Below, one piece after another: positions 27,358 to 37,372 of a DNA stretch of 64,000 nucleotides. The translations under genes were made by a program, and so were the position numbers. Location of the stretch: NCBI GenBank assembly GCA_030657355.1, contig CP131056.1:3492501-3556500 (forward strand). The letters are read 5' to 3'. Below the pieces are notes generated by a model. The model worked only from the letters and a program-made list of their open reading frames with translations, had not been told where the DNA came from and ran no database searches. Source of the DNA: Radicibacter daui (lineage in GTDB: Bacteria; Pseudomonadota; Alphaproteobacteria; Radicibacterales; Radicibacteraceae). Numbering within the stretch: the first letter of the stretch is position 1; the number at the start of each line of letters is the position of its first letter.

Positions 27358-28465
27358 AGCTCCTTTCCTCCCTCTCCCCGATGAACCAGCGCCGCTGGGC
27401 CCAGTTCAAGGCCAACCGCCGCGGATATTGGTCGCTCTGGATCTTCCTGGTCCTGTTCCTCGTCAGCCTGTGCGCGGAATTCGTCGCCAACGACAAGCCG
27501 CTGCTGATCCGCTTTGACGGGCAGTTCTATACCCCCATCTTCCATGCCTATCCGGAGACGGATTTCGGCGGCGAGTTCGCGACCGAGGCGGATTACCGCG
27601 ACCCCTATGTTGCCGACCTCATCAAGGAAAAGGGCTGGATGGTGTGGCCGCTCATCCCCTTCTCCTACCGCACCATCAATTACGACCTGCCGGTGCCCGC
27701 CCCCGCACCGCCCTCAGCGGTCAACTGGCTGGGCACGGATGATCAGGGGCGCGATGTCGTCGCCCGCCTGCTCTATGGCTTCCGCATTTCTGTCCTTTTC
27801 GGCCTGGTGCTCACCGCAGCTTCCTCCGTCATCGGCGTGCTGGCCGGGGCGGTGCAGGGATTCTTCGGCGGCTGGGTTGATCTTGCCTTCCAGCGTTTCA
27901 TCGAAATCTGGTCGGGCATGCCCACGCTCTACCTCATCATCATCATGTCCAGCTTCATCCAGCCCAACTTCCTGTGGCTGTTGCTCCTGATGTTGCTGTT
28001 TTCCTGGATGTCGCTGGTGGGCGTGGTGCGCGCCGAGTTCCTGCGCGCCCGTAACCTTGATTATGTGCGGGCGGCCCGCGCGCTTGGCGTCTCCAACGCC
28101 AAGATCATGTTCCGCCACATGCTGCCCAACGCCATGGTGGCAACGCTCACCTTCCTGCCCTTCATCCTCAATGGTTCGATCACCACGCTCACCTCGCTGG
28201 ATTTTCTCGGCTTCGGCCTGCCGCCCGGCTCGCCCTCGCTGGGGGAGTTGCTGGCGCAGGGCAAATCCAACCTGCAGGCGCCATGGCTCGGCATCACTGC
28301 TTTCATGAGCCTTGCGATCATGCTCTCGCTGCTCATCTTCGTCGGCGAGGCGGTGCGCGATGCCTTCGATCCGCGCAAGACCACCGGCGGCCCCGCCCCT
28401 GGCACCATCGCGCCGGTTACGAGCGAAGCCGCGACCGCCCTTCCCCCGGCAGGAGGGTCCGGCCA

Positions 28466-28469
<4 letters not shown>
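27354..28469 (+). CDS. yejE: Oligopeptide ABC transporter permease YejE
   Basis: Partner inner-membrane permease, 371 residues. The long periplasmic insert after the first membrane helix ([17 protein letters not shown], then [19 protein letters not shown]) is the hallmark of Yej[18 protein letters not shown] begins the DppC-like core and [20 protein letters not shown] is the ATPase-contact loop. Start overlaps the yejB stop; the stop overlaps the GTG start of the ATPase gene, so all three are translationally coupled. Confidence 0.92.
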
Positions 28470-30112
<1,643 letters not shown>

Positions 30113-30122
30113 GAAGGCCGGT

Positions 30123-30147
30123 CGCGGCCTGCCGCGATGTGTCTTTT
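30123..30147 (+). terminator. Weak candidate terminator after yejF
   Basis: CGCGGC-CT-GCCGCG (30123-30136) followed six bases later by CTTTTTC. The loop is short, so the effective stem is about four pairs. Confidence 0.4.
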
Positions 30148-30312
30148 TCAGCGGAGTTGTGAGTGTTCGCTGCTGCAAACAAAGTGAGCGGCAACGAAAT
30201 TTCCTAAAATCTGCATAAAAATCCTTACACTTTTGTTCAGCTTTTCGTCACCATTTGGCGTCATATCTTTTCTCGAGACCCAGGCAGGGTCACCTTGGCA
30301 AGGGAAGGGGCG

Positions 30313-30864
30313 ATGGCAGCCCGCGGGGATGTGCGCGATTTCGTGAAGGCTCTGGAGCAGCAGTCACTCGACTGTCTTCAGGCCATTCAGACCCGGCGCG
30401 ACGATCTGACCGGCGGCTTCCCCTATGCCGAGTACCGACACATCAAGACACGTATCCAGAATTTCTCGGCCCTTTATGACCGCATGGACGAGAAGCTGAT
30501 CGACGTGGCGCCGGATCGACGCCTGCGCCTGCGCGAACGTTTCCAGAAGCTCGATGCCCGCATCACCGCGCTCTTCGTCGATCAGGCGGTGCGCTTTCTC
30601 TGCTCCCTCACCACAAGGCCGGATCTGCCGCTTGGCATCTACGAAACCTGCCAGCGGGAGCTGAACCTCATGCATCACTATATCCAGCGCCTGCGCCTTC
30701 TGGAGGCAGACCGCTATCTGGAGCGGTCGGACCCGCTTTTCCTCGACGCGCTCGATGACATCGTGCGTGAGATCGGCCAACGGGTGCCGCCGCTGGAAGA
30801 TTTCAAGGATGCCCCGCCCATGCCGGCGCGTGAACGCCCCGCCCCCGACTGGCGGCTGGGATAA
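30313..30864 (+). CDS. Hypothetical all-helical protein (183 aa)
   Basis: ATG 30313 follows GGGAAGGGG; a TTG at 30295 is less likely. The protein looks entirely helical with heptad-like charged helices, for example RRLRLRERFQKLDARITALF and LNLMHHYIQRLRLLEADRYL, and a Pro-rich acidic tail. It has no signal peptide or membrane segment. No family recognised. An AT-rich promoter-like region (30190-30260) precedes it. It sits immediately upstream of the SRP RNA gene on the same strand. Confidence 0.6.
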   Translation: MAARGDVRDFVKALEQQSLDCLQAIQTRRDDLTGGFPYAEYRHIKTRIQNFSALYDRMDEKLIDVAPDRRLRLRERFQKLDARITALFVDQAVRFLCSLTTRPDLPLGIYETCQRELNLMHHYIQRLRLLEADRYLERSDPLFLDALDDIVREIGQRVPPLEDFKDAPPMPARERPAPDWRLG

Positions 30865-30890
30865 AAAAGGCGAGCCATTCTGCGGCTCGC
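30861..30890 (-). terminator. Terminator-shaped hairpin oriented to the minus strand
   Basis: GCGAGCC (30870-30876) and GGCTCGC (30884-30890), loop 7 nt. The A-run AAAAAA on the left side gives a T-tract only for minus-strand transcripts, yet the surrounding genes all read plus. Confidence 0.5.
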
Positions 30891-30956
30891 GCACCCCTTG
30901 CCGCATTTCTCCAAAATCGGGGCTTGCCCCTACCACCCCCCGTTCTGATATATGGA

Positions 30957-31057
30957 CGCGGGAGGTTGGCTTTGGGCGGATCCCTCGCCAACCCGGTCAG
31001 GTCCGGAAGGAAGCAGCCGTAACGAGTTTCGATTCGGGTCGATGTCCAGCCTCCCAC
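30957..31057 (+). ncRNA. ffs: Signal recognition particle RNA, small bacterial form (4.5S-type)
   Basis: The conserved apical domain GGTCAGGTCCGGAAGGAAGC followed by AGCC (about 30994-31018) is the universal bacterial SRP RNA signature that binds Ffh. The ends pair: GGGAGG (30960-30965) with CCTCCC (31050-31055), closing a long hairpin, with GGTTGGC and further internal pairs between. It directs co-translational targeting of membrane proteins with Ffh/FtsY. Position just before dnaX is the usual one in alphaproteobacteria. Exact ends are estimated from the terminal stem. Confidence 0.95.
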
Positions 31058-31145
31058 TTCTGTTTTGCCAGCGCGCATGCCGCCGCAGCAGGGCAGAAGA
31101 CAAGGGAAAGCAGCACTGACTTGTCGAGGCGATTGGGGGCGCTAG

Positions 31146-33077
31146 GTGACGGACGCAGCATCTCAATCCACGCCTGCTGACGTGAGTGCCGGCACGCCCT
31201 ACCGGGTTCTGGCCCGCAAGTACCGCCCCCGCACCTTCAAGGACATGATCGGTCAGGAAGCGCTCGTGCGCACGCTGACCAACGCCATCCGCTCCGGCCG
31301 GCTTGCCCATGCCTTCATGCTGACGGGCGTGCGCGGCATCGGCAAGACGACCTCCGCCCGCATCATTGCCCGCGCGCTCAACTGCGTCGGCCCCGATGGC
31401 ACTGGCGGCCCGACGCCCGAGCCCTGCGGCGAGTGCGTACATTGCCGCTCCATCCTTGAAGACCGGCATGTCGATGTCATCGAGATGGACGCCGCCTCCC
31501 ATACCGGCGTGGACGATATCCGCGAGATCATCGATGCCGTGCGCTACCCGCCGGCAATGGCACGCTTCAAGATCTACATCATCGACGAAGTCCACATGCT
31601 GTCGAAGAACGCGTTCAACGCGCTTCTGAAGACGCTCGAAGAGCCGCCCGAGCATGTGAAGTTCCTCTTCGCCACCACCGAAATCCGCAAGGTGCCGGTC
31701 ACGGTGCTGTCGCGCTGCCAGCGCTTTGACCTGCGCCGCATCGATGCCGCCACCCTTGCCGCTTATTTCACCCAGCTGGTGGAGCGCGAGGGCGTAAAGG
31801 CCGAACCTTCCGCCATCGCCCTCATCTCCCGCGCGGCCGACGGCTCGGCGCGTGACGGCCTCTCCCTGCTCGATCAGGCGATCGCCCTTTCCGACGGCAC
31901 GGTGCTGACGGAAACAGTGCGCGACATGCTCGGCCTTGCCGACCGCACGCGCGTCGTCACGCTGTTTGAAACCCTGATGCAGGGCAAGGCCACCGACGTT
32001 CTGGACCAGCTGGCCGAGCTGCACGCCGCCGGCGCCGATCCGGAAGTGGTGCTGCAGGACCTGCTGGAGGTCGCGCACACCGTCACCCGCATCAAGGTAA
32101 GCCCGGCCACCGCCCTCGCCCCCTCCCTGCCGGAGGCGGAGCGCGAGGTGGGAACGCGCCTCGCCAGGAGCCTTTCCATGCCGGTGCTGACGCGCGCCTG
32201 GCAGATGCTGCTGAAGGGCCTTGAAGAGGTGCAGCGCGCCCCGCTGCCGCAGCAGGCCGCCGAAATGGCGCTTATCCGCCTGTGTTTTGCCGCCGAGCTG
32301 CCGCCGCCGGGCGACCTTGCCAAGGCATTTCTCGCGGCCCGAGACCAGCAGGGCGGCCCCGGCCAGGGCGCCCCGCAGGGCGGTGGCGGCGCGCCGGGCG
32401 GCGGTGGCCCGCACGCCCAGCTGCGCCCTGCCCTCAGCCTTGTTCACGGCAACGCCGCTCTCGCCATGCCGACGCCGGTCGATGCGGTGCCGATGGAAGC
32501 TGCCGTCGCTTTCGAGCGGTTTGAGGCAGCGGACGCCGAGCCGCCCTCCTGGAGCGTCGAGGTCATCGATGGCGGTGAGGCTGCCGGCCTTGCCGCGCTG
32601 GAAGAGGCGGATGCCGGCGGCCTGCCGGCCAGCGATTTTGCCCCGACCGGCGAGATGGAGCTGGACGGCGCCGAAGCCGGCGAAGGCATGCTGCACCCGA
32701 TGCCGGCGGATTTTCCTGCCATGGTGCGGCTGTTCGAGACCGGGCGCGAGCGCCTGCTGGCTGCGCAAATCCGCAATACCGGCCACCTCATCTCCTATGA
32801 TTCCGGCCGCGTGGTGCTGCGCCCTGCCGCCACCGCCCCCAAGGACATGCTGCGCCGCATGGGCCAGCTTCTCGAAAAATGGACCGGCGAGCCCTGGGCC
32901 ATCGAACCTTCGTCCGAACAGGGCGAACCCACGCTCTATGAACAGGAACAGGCTGCCTTCAAGGCCGCGCTTGATGCCGCGGCAGCCAATCCTGTAGTCA
33001 AGGCAGCGCTGGCCGCCTTTCCCGGCGCGACCATTCAGAAACTGATCGAAAAGACCTCGGAGACTCCCGAGCCATGA
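31146..33077 (+). CDS. dnaX: DNA polymerase III subunit gamma/tau
   Basis: Clamp-loader ATPase of the replicative polymerase. GTG 31146 starts a 643-residue protein; KYRPRTFKDMIGQEALVRTL is the typical N terminus. Walker A is GVRGIGKTT, the zinc site is formed by the Cys of LNC and CGECVHC, and IIDEVHMLSKNAFNALLKTL plus EEPPEHVKFLFATTE give Walker B and sensor regions. The central Gly/Pro-rich linker (about 395-440) leads to the tau C-terminal part. I see no A-run resembling a programmed frameshift site, so only the long form is predicted. The stop overlaps the next gene (ATGA). Confidence 0.95.
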   Translation: MTDAASQSTPADVSAGTPYRVLARKYRPRTFKDMIGQEALVRTLTNAIRSGRLAHAFMLTGVRGIGKTTSARIIARALNCVGPDGTGGPTPEPCGECVHCRSILEDRHVDVIEMDAASHTGVDDIREIIDAVRYPPAMARFKIYIIDEVHMLSKNAFNALLKTLEEPPEHVKFLFATTEIRKVPVTVLSRCQRFDLRRIDAATLAAYFTQLVEREGVKAEPSAIALISRAADGSARDGLSLLDQAIALSDGTVLTETVRDMLGLADRTRVVTLFETLMQGKATDVLDQLAELHAAGADPEVVLQDLLEVAHTVTRIKVSPATALAPSLPEAEREVGTRLARSLSMPVLTRAWQMLLKGLEEVQRAPLPQQAAEMALIRLCFAAELPPPGDLAKAFLAARDQQGGPGQGAPQGGGGAPGGGGPHAQLRPALSLVHGNAALAMPTPVDAVPMEAAVAFERFEAADAEPPSWSVEVIDGGEAAGLAALEEADAGGLPASDFAPTGEMELDGAEAGEGMLHPMPADFPAMVRLFETGRERLLAAQIRNTGHLISYDSGRVVLRPAATAPKDMLRRMGQLLEKWTGEPWAIEPSSEQGEPTLYEQEQAAFKAALDAAAANPVVKAALAAFPGATIQKLIEKTSETPEP

Positions 33078-33400
33078 TGAAAAATCTCGGCAACATGATG
33101 AAGCAGGCCCAGCAGATGCAGGCCCGCATGGAAGAGATGCAGGCGAGCCTCGCCAACATCGAGGTCAGCGGCCAGTCCGGTGCCGGCATGGTCAGCGTTA
33201 CGCTCACCGGCAAGGGCGATGTGCGCTCGGTGAAGCTCGACCCGAAGGTGGTCGACCCGAGCGACACCGAAATGCTGGAAGACCTGCTGGTTGCCGCGTT
33301 CAACGATGCGCGCGGCAAGGTGGATGCCGCCGTGCAGGCGGAAACACAGAAGATCATGGGCGGTCTCGGCCTGCCGCCGGGCTTCAAGCTGCCCTTCTGA
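33074..33400 (+). CDS. ebfC: YbaB/EbfC family nucleoid-associated protein
   Basis: Small dimeric DNA-binding protein, 108 residues. MMKNLGNMMKQAQQMQARME, AGMVSVTLTGKGDVRSVKLD and the acidic EMLEDLLVAAFNDA are diagnostic of the family. It sits between dnaX and recR as in most bacteria, overlapping dnaX by ATGA and lying 27 bp before recR, so the three form one operon. Confidence 0.95.
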   Translation: MMKNLGNMMKQAQQMQARMEEMQASLANIEVSGQSGAGMVSVTLTGKGDVRSVKLDPKVVDPSDTEMLEDLLVAAFNDARGKVDAAVQAETQKIMGGLGLPPGFKLPF

Positions 33401-33427
33401 TCCGCAACCTTTCCACCCGGCCAATCG

Positions 33428-34021
33428 ATGAGCGCGCCCGAAATTGATCGCATGATGCAGCTTCTGGCGCGCCTGCCGGGGCTTGGCCCCCGTTCGGCCC
33501 GCCGGGCGGCGCTGCATCTCATGAAGCGGCGCGACGCGCTGCTGCGCCCGCTGGCCGAAGCCCTTGGCGAAGCGGCCGAAAAGGTCGCCACCTGCTCCGT
33601 CTGCGGCAATCTTGATGCGCAGGACCCTTGCGCCATCTGCCGTGACCCGAAGCGCGAGGCGACAAGCCTCTGCGTGGTTGAGGATGTGGGCGACCTCTGG
33701 GCGCTGGAGCGTACCGGCGCCTTTGCCGGCAAATATCATGTGCTGGGCGGCACGCTCTCGGCCATGGACGGGGTGACGCCGGAAGATCTCGGCCTCGACC
33801 GCCTGGCGGACCGTGTGCGCCGTGATGGCATCACCGAAGTCATCATAGCGCTCAATGCCACCGTCGAGGGCCAGACCACCGCCCATTTCATCGCCGACCA
33901 ACTGACCGGCAGCGGTGCCCGCATTACCCGCCTTGCCCATGGCGTGCCGGTGGGGGGCGATCTCGATTATCTCGATGACGGCACACTCACGGCCGCGCTG
34001 CGCGCCCGCCGCGACGTCTGA
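33428..34021 (+). CDS. recR: Recombination mediator protein RecR
   Basis: Works with RecF/RecO to load RecA at gaps. The 197-residue protein has the N-terminal helix-hairpin-helix ([19 protein letters not shown]), the four-Cys zinc finger CSVCGN with CAIC, and the Toprim domain ([37 protein letters not shown]). Third gene of the dnaX-ebfC-recR operon. A short hairpin lies just after the stop but lacks a T-tract. Confidence 0.96.
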   Translation: MSAPEIDRMMQLLARLPGLGPRSARRAALHLMKRRDALLRPLAEALGEAAEKVATCSVCGNLDAQDPCAICRDPKREATSLCVVEDVGDLWALERTGAFAGKYHVLGGTLSAMDGVTPEDLGLDRLADRVRRDGITEVIIALNATVEGQTTAHFIADQLTGSGARITRLAHGVPVGGDLDYLDDGTLTAALRARRDV

Positions 34022-34096
34022 GATTTTTTGCTAGGCTCAGGTCTTCATGCATGAGACCCGCCCCTAAAAATATCGGTCACTGGTGAAGGTTCGCCT

Positions 34097-34513
34097 TCAG
34101 GCGAAATACGGGTCGTCGGCGTTTTTCAGCTCACAAACATTGCCGTCGGGATCGACGAAGCTTCCCGTCACACCCCAGCTATGTTGCTCGATATCGACAA
34201 CAATACCCTGCGCTTCCAGACTGCGGGCCGCCTCGGGCACATTGGCGACATTGAAGCGCAGGATAGTTGGATTCTCTGCGGGCGTTTTCCGGGCAGCCTT
34301 GCCGACGCCTTCCCGCTCGATCATCAGATAGCCGGCGCCAAAACGAAGGCAGCAAAGCCCTTCTTTTTCATACCAGAAGGGCAGACCGAGCCTGTTCCGA
34401 TAGAACTCGACGCACGCGTCATAGCGCTCGGTCAGCAATATCACGCCATAACAGGCGACATGTGCCGAGAGCTTTGCAGCAGAATAAGCCGGCTCCTGCT
34501 TCTCATCCGTCAT
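34097..34513 (-). CDS. VOC (glyoxalase/bleomycin-resistance) superfamily protein
   Basis: A 138-residue single-domain VOC protein. YGVILLTERYDACVEFYRNR and LGLPFWYEKEG form the first beta-alpha-beta-beta-beta unit, and NVPEAARSLEAQGIVV with SFVDPDGNVCELK the second, including the terminal metal-type Glu. Substrate unknown; members range from dioxygenases to resistance proteins. The start MTDEKQ (34513) is used; the upstream open extension looks non-coding. Convergent with recR. Confidence 0.82.
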   Translation of the reverse strand: MTDEKQEPAYSAAKLSAHVACYGVILLTERYDACVEFYRNRLGLPFWYEKEGLCCLRFGAGYLMIEREGVGKAARKTPAENPTILRFNVANVPEAARSLEAQGIVVDIEQHSWGVTGSFVDPDGNVCELKNADDPYFA

Positions 34514-34616
34514 TGAAGCAATTCCCGATTGCCGCGAAAACGGCCCCGGCCAGTTCGCTTCCGGTCGCACAGGGCCAACACAGCGGGGCGGATGTCCGTT
34601 ATTCCGGCAGCCGCCG

Positions 34617-35003
34617 TTACCGCGGCCGGGTCATCGGCTTGACCGCAGCCGGCTTCGGCGCCACGCGGCGCGTGCGCAGCACATCGCCCGGCACCTGCGG
34701 CGGCGGGGTCATCACGCGCTGCGGACGGGCCGCGTTTTCTTCGGCGCGGCTGGTGGCCGCCAGCTTGCGGTCCACACGCTCCACCACATCGCGCGCCTTC
34801 ACCTCGGCCTGATGGCCAACCTGCCGGCGCAGCTTGGGAGAAAGCCGGGCAAATTCGCGCTGCGCCTCGGTAAGATCGGTGCCGTCAGTGGTAAACATGG
34901 CGCGGCGTGTTGCCCGCTCGACTGCGGAAAACGGCCCGAGCACCTTGCCAATGGCATCCAGAAAAATACCGAGCACTGCAAAATTATCCGGCTGCCCGCG
35001 CAT
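34617..35003 (-). CDS. Hypothetical protein (128 aa), basic and Pro-rich C terminus
   Basis: ATG 35003 has an AGGAG about ten bases upstream. The N-terminal half is hydrophobic/amphipathic (FAVLGIFLDAIGKVLGPFSA) and the C-terminal half is strongly basic with Pro repeats and no hydrophobic core, so partly disordered. No recognised domain, signal peptide or cysteine. It is divergent from a secreted-protein gene. Confidence 0.5.
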   Translation of the reverse strand: MRGQPDNFAVLGIFLDAIGKVLGPFSAVERATRRAMFTTDGTDLTEAQREFARLSPKLRRQVGHQAEVKARDVVERVDRKLAATSRAEENAARPQRVMTPPPQVPGDVLRTRRVAPKPAAVKPMTRPR

Positions 35004-35115
35004 GAATGGCCAACTCCTGCCGATCTCTGTCGCTACCGGCTAACAATAGGCGGGTGCTTGCGAATTTGCGAGTCCACGCGCAGTCTGGCCTGAAGAGCAA
35101 AGGGAGTAGACGACC

Positions 35116-35589
35116 ATGGCAGGACGCTTGGCCGGAATATCGGATGCGGAAAACGGGGCCGCAAAGGCTGCCTTCCTGCGGCGCAGCACGGTTACCCTTG
35201 CGCTGCTTGCGGGGGGAGCCGCCCTTGTGGCTACCGCCCTGTTCACCCCCGGCGCCGAGGCTCAAACCACCCCGTTGACCGCGCCGATGGCCAATCCTCT
35301 TGAAGGCCGGGCCGGCGCACGCTGCTTCCAGATTCGCAACCATGCCCCCTATACCGTCTACGGCCATGCTGCGACGGCAGACGATCACCGCGCCAATTTC
35401 CACCTCAAGACCGGCGAGGGGGTCGAGGTGTGTGTCACCGGCCCTTATTACCCCGGCGGCAAAATCGAGGTGACTACCAAGACACTCATTCCCACCTTTT
35501 CATGCCTCACCGTGCCGGAAGGCGTGGTGACAATTGACGGGCAATTCGTAGAAGGTGGCGGAACAAAGACACGCGTTAATTGCCATTGA
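35116..35589 (+). CDS. Secreted hypothetical protein with four cysteines (157 aa)
   Basis: An N-terminal signal peptide is evident: FLRRSTVTLALLAGGAALVA followed by a likely cleavage after GAEA (about residue 49). An extended hydrophilic N-region precedes it. The mature part of about 108 residues is beta-rich and contains four Cys (ARCFQ, EVCVT, FSCLT, RVNCH), enough for two disulfides, which supports a periplasmic location. AGGGAGTAG before the ATG is a good ribosome binding site. Function unknown. It precedes a response regulator gene by 133 bp. Confidence 0.7.
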   Translation: MAGRLAGISDAENGAAKAAFLRRSTVTLALLAGGAALVATALFTPGAEAQTTPLTAPMANPLEGRAGARCFQIRNHAPYTVYGHAATADDHRANFHLKTGEGVEVCVTGPYYPGGKIEVTTKTLIPTFSCLTVPEGVVTIDGQFVEGGGTKTRVNCH

Positions 35590-35722
35590 CCCAAGATGGC
35601 AACCTGTTGCGTGGTCCAGCACTAAAAAGTTGAAATATATACATTCGCTGTCTAACCTGTATGCTGAGTGACAATCAATTAAGGCGCGGCCTTCCTTCAG
35701 TGCCGGTAGAGAGCCCAAGCCC

Positions 35723-36325
35723 ATGCATCTGCTGATTCTTGACGATCACGCCCTGTTCCGCGCCGGTGTCCGACTTCTGCTCGGAAAATGGCGTCAGGAC
35801 ATCGTAATTGATGAAGCGGATACACTTTCCGCCGCCATAGATCTCATCAAGACGGGACGCACTCCCGACCTCGTGCTGGTCGATCTGATGCTCGGGGCCG
35901 AACCCGACATGGATGTGATCACCAAGGTGCGCGAGGCAGCACCCGGCGCTACCGTCGTCGTCGTTTCCATGGCCGACGAACGCAACTTCGTGCGTCAGGC
36001 GCTGGAGCGCGGGGCCCGCGGCTTCATCAGCAAGGCGCAGAGCGGCGACAAACTGCTGGCGGCGCTCGATACCGTGCTTTCCGGCGGCCTGCCGCTGCCC
36101 ACCTCCGCCTGGCGACAGGATGAGGAAGACAATCTGGGCCTCAGCCCGCGCCAGCGCGAGGTCCTGCGCCTTGTTGCCAGCGGCCTTTCCAACCGCGAGA
36201 TCTCGCTGCGCCTCGACATCGCCGAGCCGACGGTCAAGGTGCATGTGCACAAGATCCTGAAGCTGCTGAACGTCACGAGCCGGGCCAAGGCCATGGTCAT
36301 CGCCCGCGAAAACGGTTTGCTGTAA
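35723..36325 (+). CDS. NarL/FixJ-type response regulator
   Basis: A 200-residue response regulator. The receiver domain starts LLILDDHALFRAGV (acidic pair D7-D8) with phospho-acceptor D54 in LVLVDLMLG, and conserved VVSMAD and FISKAQ (Lys) segments. The C-terminal LuxR-type helix-turn-helix is LSPRQREVLRLVASGLSNRE with TVKVHVHKILKLLNV. No cognate kinase gene is next to it; the three orphan kinases in the window are possible partners. Upstream 35636-35680 is AT-rich and promoter-like. Confidence 0.9.
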   Translation: MHLLILDDHALFRAGVRLLLGKWRQDIVIDEADTLSAAIDLIKTGRTPDLVLVDLMLGAEPDMDVITKVREAAPGATVVVVSMADERNFVRQALERGARGFISKAQSGDKLLAALDTVLSGGLPLPTSAWRQDEEDNLGLSPRQREVLRLVASGLSNREISLRLDIAEPTVKVHVHKILKLLNVTSRAKAMVIARENGLL

Positions 36326-36353
36326 CCGGTCTCCCGAACCTCTGCCGGGACTG

Positions 36354-36384
36354 AAACGCCGCCCCTCACCCGGGTGGCGTTTTG
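36354..36384 (+). terminator. Rho-independent terminator after the response regulator
   Basis: AACGCCGCCC pairs with GGGTGGCGTT (one mismatch) and is followed by TTGTTTTCC. It overlaps the 3' end of the convergent LysR gene. Confidence 0.7.
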
Positions 36385-37256
36385 TTTTCCAGTGATCGTT
36401 GCAGCCAGCGTCCGAAGGCCTCGATGCCCCCGTCGAGCCGGCTGTGCTGGGGCGAGCGCAGATAATAATAGGCGCCCGGCGCCGGCACCTCGATATCGAA
36501 CAGCCGGACCAGCCGGCCCACCGCGATTGCATCCTCCACCAGCACACTGCGCGCCAGCGCCACCCCGTCCCCCGCCACCGCCGCATCCAGCACATGGCCG
36601 GCATCGTCCCAGGCCGGGGCGGCCATCGGCTCACCCATATCCAGCCCTGCCGCCCGTAGCCACAACGACCACGGCACCCAGCTGTGGCGCAGCAACTGGC
36701 AGCGTTTCAGATCGTCCGGCACCCGGATGTCGAGCCGGCGCTGATAGTCGGGCGCACAAACGGGATAAAGCACCTCCGATACCAGCCGTTCGGCGCTCAC
36801 CCCCGGCCACTCGCCCTGGCCGAAACGGATAGCCGCATCAACGCCGCCCCTGCCCACCGTCACCAGCTCCAGCCGTGCATCGAGGGTGATGGCGATGTTG
36901 GGCTGTTCCTCGCGGAAAAACTTGAGGCGCGGGATCAGCCAGTAGGCCGCGAAGGATGGCAGCACCCCGATCTTGAGCGTAATGCGCTCGCGCGGCCCCT
37001 GATCCGGAAACAGGCTCTCCAGCAGATCGAAGGCCTGCCGGAGGGCCGGCAGCATGCGCCGGGCAGCATTGGTCGGCAGCATGTTGTTGCCGGAACGCTC
37101 GAACAGTACTTCCCCCGTGCGCGCTTCCAGCTCGCGGATACGGTGGCTGATGGCGCCGTGGGTCAGGCCCAGTTCATCCGCTGCGCGCGAATAACTCTGA
37201 TGGCGCACGGCCGCTTCGAAGGCACGCAGGGTTTGCAGGGAGGGAAGATGGGCCAT
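36366..37256 (-). CDS. LysR-family regulator, GcvA-like
   Basis: A 296-residue LysR-type regulator from ATG 37256. The N-terminal MAHLPSLQTLRAFEAAVRHQ and GLTHGAISHRIRELEARTGE match the GcvA/AmpR group of LysR proteins. The effector domain has the group's GVLPSFAAYWLIPRL and DAAIRFGQGEWPG segments. Divergent from a PLP-dependent decarboxylase-like gene (117 bp), which is its most likely target, as GcvA-type regulators often control amino-acid metabolism. Confidence 0.87.
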   Translation of the reverse strand: MAHLPSLQTLRAFEAAVRHQSYSRAADELGLTHGAISHRIRELEARTGEVLFERSGNNMLPTNAARRMLPALRQAFDLLESLFPDQGPRERITLKIGVLPSFAAYWLIPRLKFFREEQPNIAITLDARLELVTVGRGGVDAAIRFGQGEWPGVSAERLVSEVLYPVCAPDYQRRLDIRVPDDLKRCQLLRHSWVPWSLWLRAAGLDMGEPMAAPAWDDAGHVLDAAVAGDGVALARSVLVEDAIAVGRLVRLFDIEVPAPGAYYYLRSPQHSRLDGGIEAFGRWLQRSLENKTPPG

Positions 37257-37372
37257 GATGACCCAGATGTTACTTCTGCTCACATCCCTGAACAAGAATG
37301 CTCGTTGGCCAGTCCGCCGCCCCCGCGCTTACCGTGGCGCCCGGTTGAAGCTGAGGATCAAGGAGACGGGTG

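Noticed and set aside
31146-33077. Programmed ribosomal frameshift in dnaX
   Set aside because: No A-run or other slippery heptamer with a downstream hairpin was found in the region between the ATPase and tau parts.
34040-34060. TCATGCATGA palindrome after recR as a terminator
   Set aside because: No T-tract on either strand and almost no loop; at most a chance palindrome.
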